Assembly: GCA_002343845.1 (NCBI GenBank)
Contig: DDSQ01000045.1
Span: 25,680 to 32,585 of the forward strand
DNA: 6,906 bases
DNA from: Planctomycetes bacterium UBA2386
GTDB taxonomy: Bacteria > Planctomycetota > UBA1135 > UBA2386
Reading direction: 5' to 3'
Within the stretch, counting starts at the first letter, position 1. Every line of letters begins with the position of its first letter. The notes beneath the pieces were generated by a model. It was given only the letters and a program-made list of their open reading frames with translations. It did not search any database and was not told the DNA's origin. Of the stretch, positions 6,564 to 6,906 are shown in pieces. Made by a program: the position numbers and the translations under genes.

Positions 6564-6906
6564 CTACTTGCCGAGACAGAACCGCGCGTAGATGCGGTCG
6601 AGGAGTTGCTCGGGCGAATGCGCGCCGCCGATGCCGCCGAGCGCTCGCAGCGCCGCCTGCAGTTCGACGGCGACGACTTCGGGGCCATCGGCCAGCGCCA
6701 ACGCCCGCGCCACCGCGTCGTGCGCGGTGTGCAGCGCCGCGCGCAGTGGACCACCGGCGTCGACCACGCTGCCGCGGGCGAGCGTCCCGAGATGCGCGGC
6801 GAGTTCGCGCAGGCCGAGGCCCGACCGCGCGCTCGTCGCGAACACCGGCGCGCCGGCCGCGGCCGCCGCGACGGCGGCAGGCACGACGCCGGGTGCGCCG
6901 AGATCA
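6564..6906 (-). CDS. mnmE: tRNA modification GTPase MnmE, C-terminal fragment (5' end beyond the window)
   Basis: Only the last 113 residues are inside the window; the frame stays open to the right edge. MnmE, with MnmG, installs the 5-carboxymethylaminomethyl-type modification at wobble uridine 34 of certain tRNAs, in the cytoplasm. The fragment begins at the end of the GTPase domain, with SARSGLGLREL matching the G5 (SAK/SAR) motif and the helix after it. It then has the C-terminal helical domain (VAVELQAALRALGGIGG) and finishes LLDRIYARFCLGK. The terminal FC-I/V/L-GK sequence with its conserved cysteine is diagnostic of MnmE. An Ala-rich stretch (PAAVAAAAAGAP) replaces part of the usual loop. 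A GTG at 6884-6882 lies in frame but is internal, not a start. The next gene, nrdR, follows after 213 bases with its own promoter. The rest of MnmE cannot be judged here. Confidence 0.93.
   Translation of the reverse strand, partial: DLGAPGVVPAAVAAAAAGAPVFATSARSGLGLRELAAHLGTLARGSVVDAGGPLRAALHTAHDAVARALALADGPEVVAVELQAALRALGGIGGAHSPEQLLDRIYARFCLGK

Noticed and set aside
1..6906. Mobile elements, CRISPR arrays, defence genes, tRNA or rRNA
   Set aside because: Reading both strands I found no transposase or integrase motif, no spaced direct repeat array and no structural RNA sequence. Codon use is uniform across the genes.

Overview
The window is a high-GC (roughly 70 percent by eye) bacterial chromosome segment in which every gene I can support lies on the minus strand. 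In transcription order (right to left) it holds: the C-terminal end of mnmE (cut by the right edge), nrdR, a short stand-alone ATP-cone protein, smc, and the N-terminal three quarters or so of an OPT-family oligopeptide transporter (cut by the left edge). Codon use is uniformly G/C-ending, and nothing shows an insertion sequence, phage, CRISPR array, tRNA or rRNA. The SMC head sequence, the nrdR-smc linkage and the GC level would fit a Planctomycetota-like organism. That placement is a guess from remembered family sequence, not something the window proves.

Right part (6351-6906): mnmE ends with the diagnostic FCLGK C-terminus. The 213-base gap between mnmE and nrdR is the most structured non-coding stretch. 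On the minus strand it has a perfect TTGACA -35 box, an 18-base spacer and a TATGGT -10 box. A perfect 9-base inverted repeat encloses this promoter. A strong two-tier hairpin then ends 11 bases before the nrdR start codon.

Middle (1699-6350): nrdR, the ATP-cone gene and smc form a tight unit. The first two overlap by 38 bases and the second and third are 4 bases apart. Both downstream genes have a good Shine-Dalgarno sequence inside the end of the preceding gene. The unit joins the nucleotide-sensing repressor of ribonucleotide reductase genes, a small protein with the same kind of nucleotide-binding domain but no zinc ribbon, and the chromosome-condensing ATPase. This suggests that dNTP supply and chromosome organisation are expressed together, which is an inference from gene order.

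Left part (1-1698): after a 211-base gap without a convincing gene comes the OPT transporter, a multi-spanning membrane protein with well-preserved family motifs. It looks functionally unrelated to the nrdR-smc unit and is probably transcribed separately.

Most of the window is housekeeping DNA. The points worth a second look are the stand-alone ATP-cone protein and the structured leader in front of nrdR.
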